From positions 62,001-126,000 of the forward strand of contig CALUPF010000015.1 in NCBI GenBank assembly GCA_944322545.1: 64,000 nucleotides of DNA, in the 5' to 3' direction. This DNA comes from Candidatus Gastranaerophilales bacterium. GTDB taxonomy: Bacteria > Cyanobacteriota > Vampirovibrionia > Gastranaerophilales > Gastranaerophilaceae. The notes beneath the pieces are model-generated. The model was not told where the DNA came from. It saw only the letters and a program-made list of their open reading frames with translations, and made no database searches. Within the stretch, counting starts at the first letter, position 1; every line of letters starts with the position of its first letter. A program made the translations under genes and the position numbers. Shown in pieces: positions 63,544 through 64,000 of this stretch.

Positions 63544-64000
63544 ATGAATATAAAACTACCATTAAATGATTTGATGTGTCTTATCCAAAAGGCAGAAAAC
63601 TCAGGAAATGTTAAAGAAGCAATTTCTTTAATAGATACTCACACATCAGAGCTTGAGCCATATGAGCAAAACATAATAACGAATGTAAAAGAATACTTAC
63701 AAAAAAAGCTACCACAGACAGCAACAGAGATGTCAGCTCGTGTTCAAGTTGAGATGTCAGCTCAACTGAATAATCTAAAAACACTTTTTTCAAGAATGCA
63801 GCAAAATACAATTCTTCCGGAAATAAGCCAAAAACCAGTAGATAGAGCAAATTGGTCAATGCTAAGAGAAAACCTAAACAACAACATTGCTGCTTTAATA
63901 GAGCCAATAGGCAGAGAATTTTGGTTAAGAAATCTTTTTGACTCATCACTAGACGGTTTAACAGGGAAGATGGCTGATTTACGTTTTATGGAAGGAGCAC
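63544..64000 (+). CDS. Hypothetical protein, C-terminus beyond the window
   Basis: Open from ATG 63544 to the right edge (152 codons). Helical, with amphipathic stretches (LIQKAENSGNVKEAISLID, MSAQLNNLKTLFSRMQQ) and FWLRNLFDSSLDGL. No Shine-Dalgarno; a small hairpin (63524-63541) ends 2 nt before the ATG, so a later start is possible. Not recognised. Confidence 0.6.
   Translation, partial: MNIKLPLNDLMCLIQKAENSGNVKEAISLIDTHTSELEPYEQNIITNVKEYLQKKLPQTATEMSARVQVEMSAQLNNLKTLFSRMQQNTILPEISQKPVDRANWSMLRENLNNNIAALIEPIGREFWLRNLFDSSLDGLTGKMADLRFMEGA

Overview
The window is low-GC, densely packed bacterial chromosome using the standard code. Its gene style suggests a non-photosynthetic, host-associated relative of Cyanobacteria (Gastranaerophilales / Vampirovibrionia, formerly Melainabacteria). 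The clues are a type IV prepilin with an FTLAEILVTLLIIG-type N-terminus, HydG for [FeFe]-hydrogenase assembly, LPS-type glycosyltransferases, SLH-domain and GerMN envelope proteins, and many small proteins without recognisable relatives, several with an N-terminal SFKG-like motif. No photosynthesis genes are present. The placement is an inference from gene style, because no 16S rRNA lies in the window. No phage, insertion sequence, CRISPR array or rRNA was seen.

Layout. 1-5.7 kb: a proline-repeat protein cut by the left edge, pgi, a very long coiled-coil protein and two small proteins. 5.7-16 kb: a signalling stretch with a GAF-GGDEF-HD protein, a family 9 glycosyltransferase, tdk, a hybrid histidine kinase, a CheY-like receiver, an eroded GspE/PilB-like ATPase, an HD-domain protein and a TPR protein. 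16.1-24.8 kb: tRNA-Leu(UAA), a large membrane protein, then an anti-sigma / ECF sigma / Spy-like trio, followed by a duplicated cassette of an M48-type protease (one copy lacking its zinc motif) plus a secreted partner, a third secreted relative and a pilin. 24.8-34.4 kb: tadA, a sigma-70 gene and the minus-strand operon purD-like, ylxR, infB, rbfA, truB, LmeA-like, GerMN, HicB-like. 34.5-48.7 kb: dut, serB-like, clpB, a spermidine-synthase-like gene, rsmA (apparently frameshifted), ispE, an SDR, deoB, ychF, a C39-like protease and small lineage-specific genes. 48.7-64 kb: a GH77 glucanotransferase, tRNA-Leu(CAA) with odd flanking hairpins, a GT4 glycosyltransferase, Xre and Lrp regulators, an aminotransferase, pnuC, hydG, an SLH protein, an alpha/beta hydrolase and a gene cut by the right edge.

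How the genes may work together. Two themes stand out. First, c-di-GMP signalling: a diguanylate cyclase, two HD-GYP-like proteins each missing a different half of the active-site signature, a kinase with a hidden degenerate GGDEF tail, and a GspE-like protein that keeps an MshEN-like (potentially c-di-GMP-binding) N-terminus but has lost its catalytic motifs. Second, envelope homeostasis: the anti-sigma/sigma/Spy-like trio sits directly upstream of the duplicated protease cassette, whose secreted partners share one beta-rich domain that also occurs in the SLH protein at 60.9 kb.

At the nucleotide level, several unrelated minus-strand genes have a TTAACA-type box 38-41 nt upstream of a -10-like hexamer. 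A few genes look leaderless. The clpB ribosome-binding site is buried in a hairpin. All functional statements rest on reading motifs by eye; no database search was possible.
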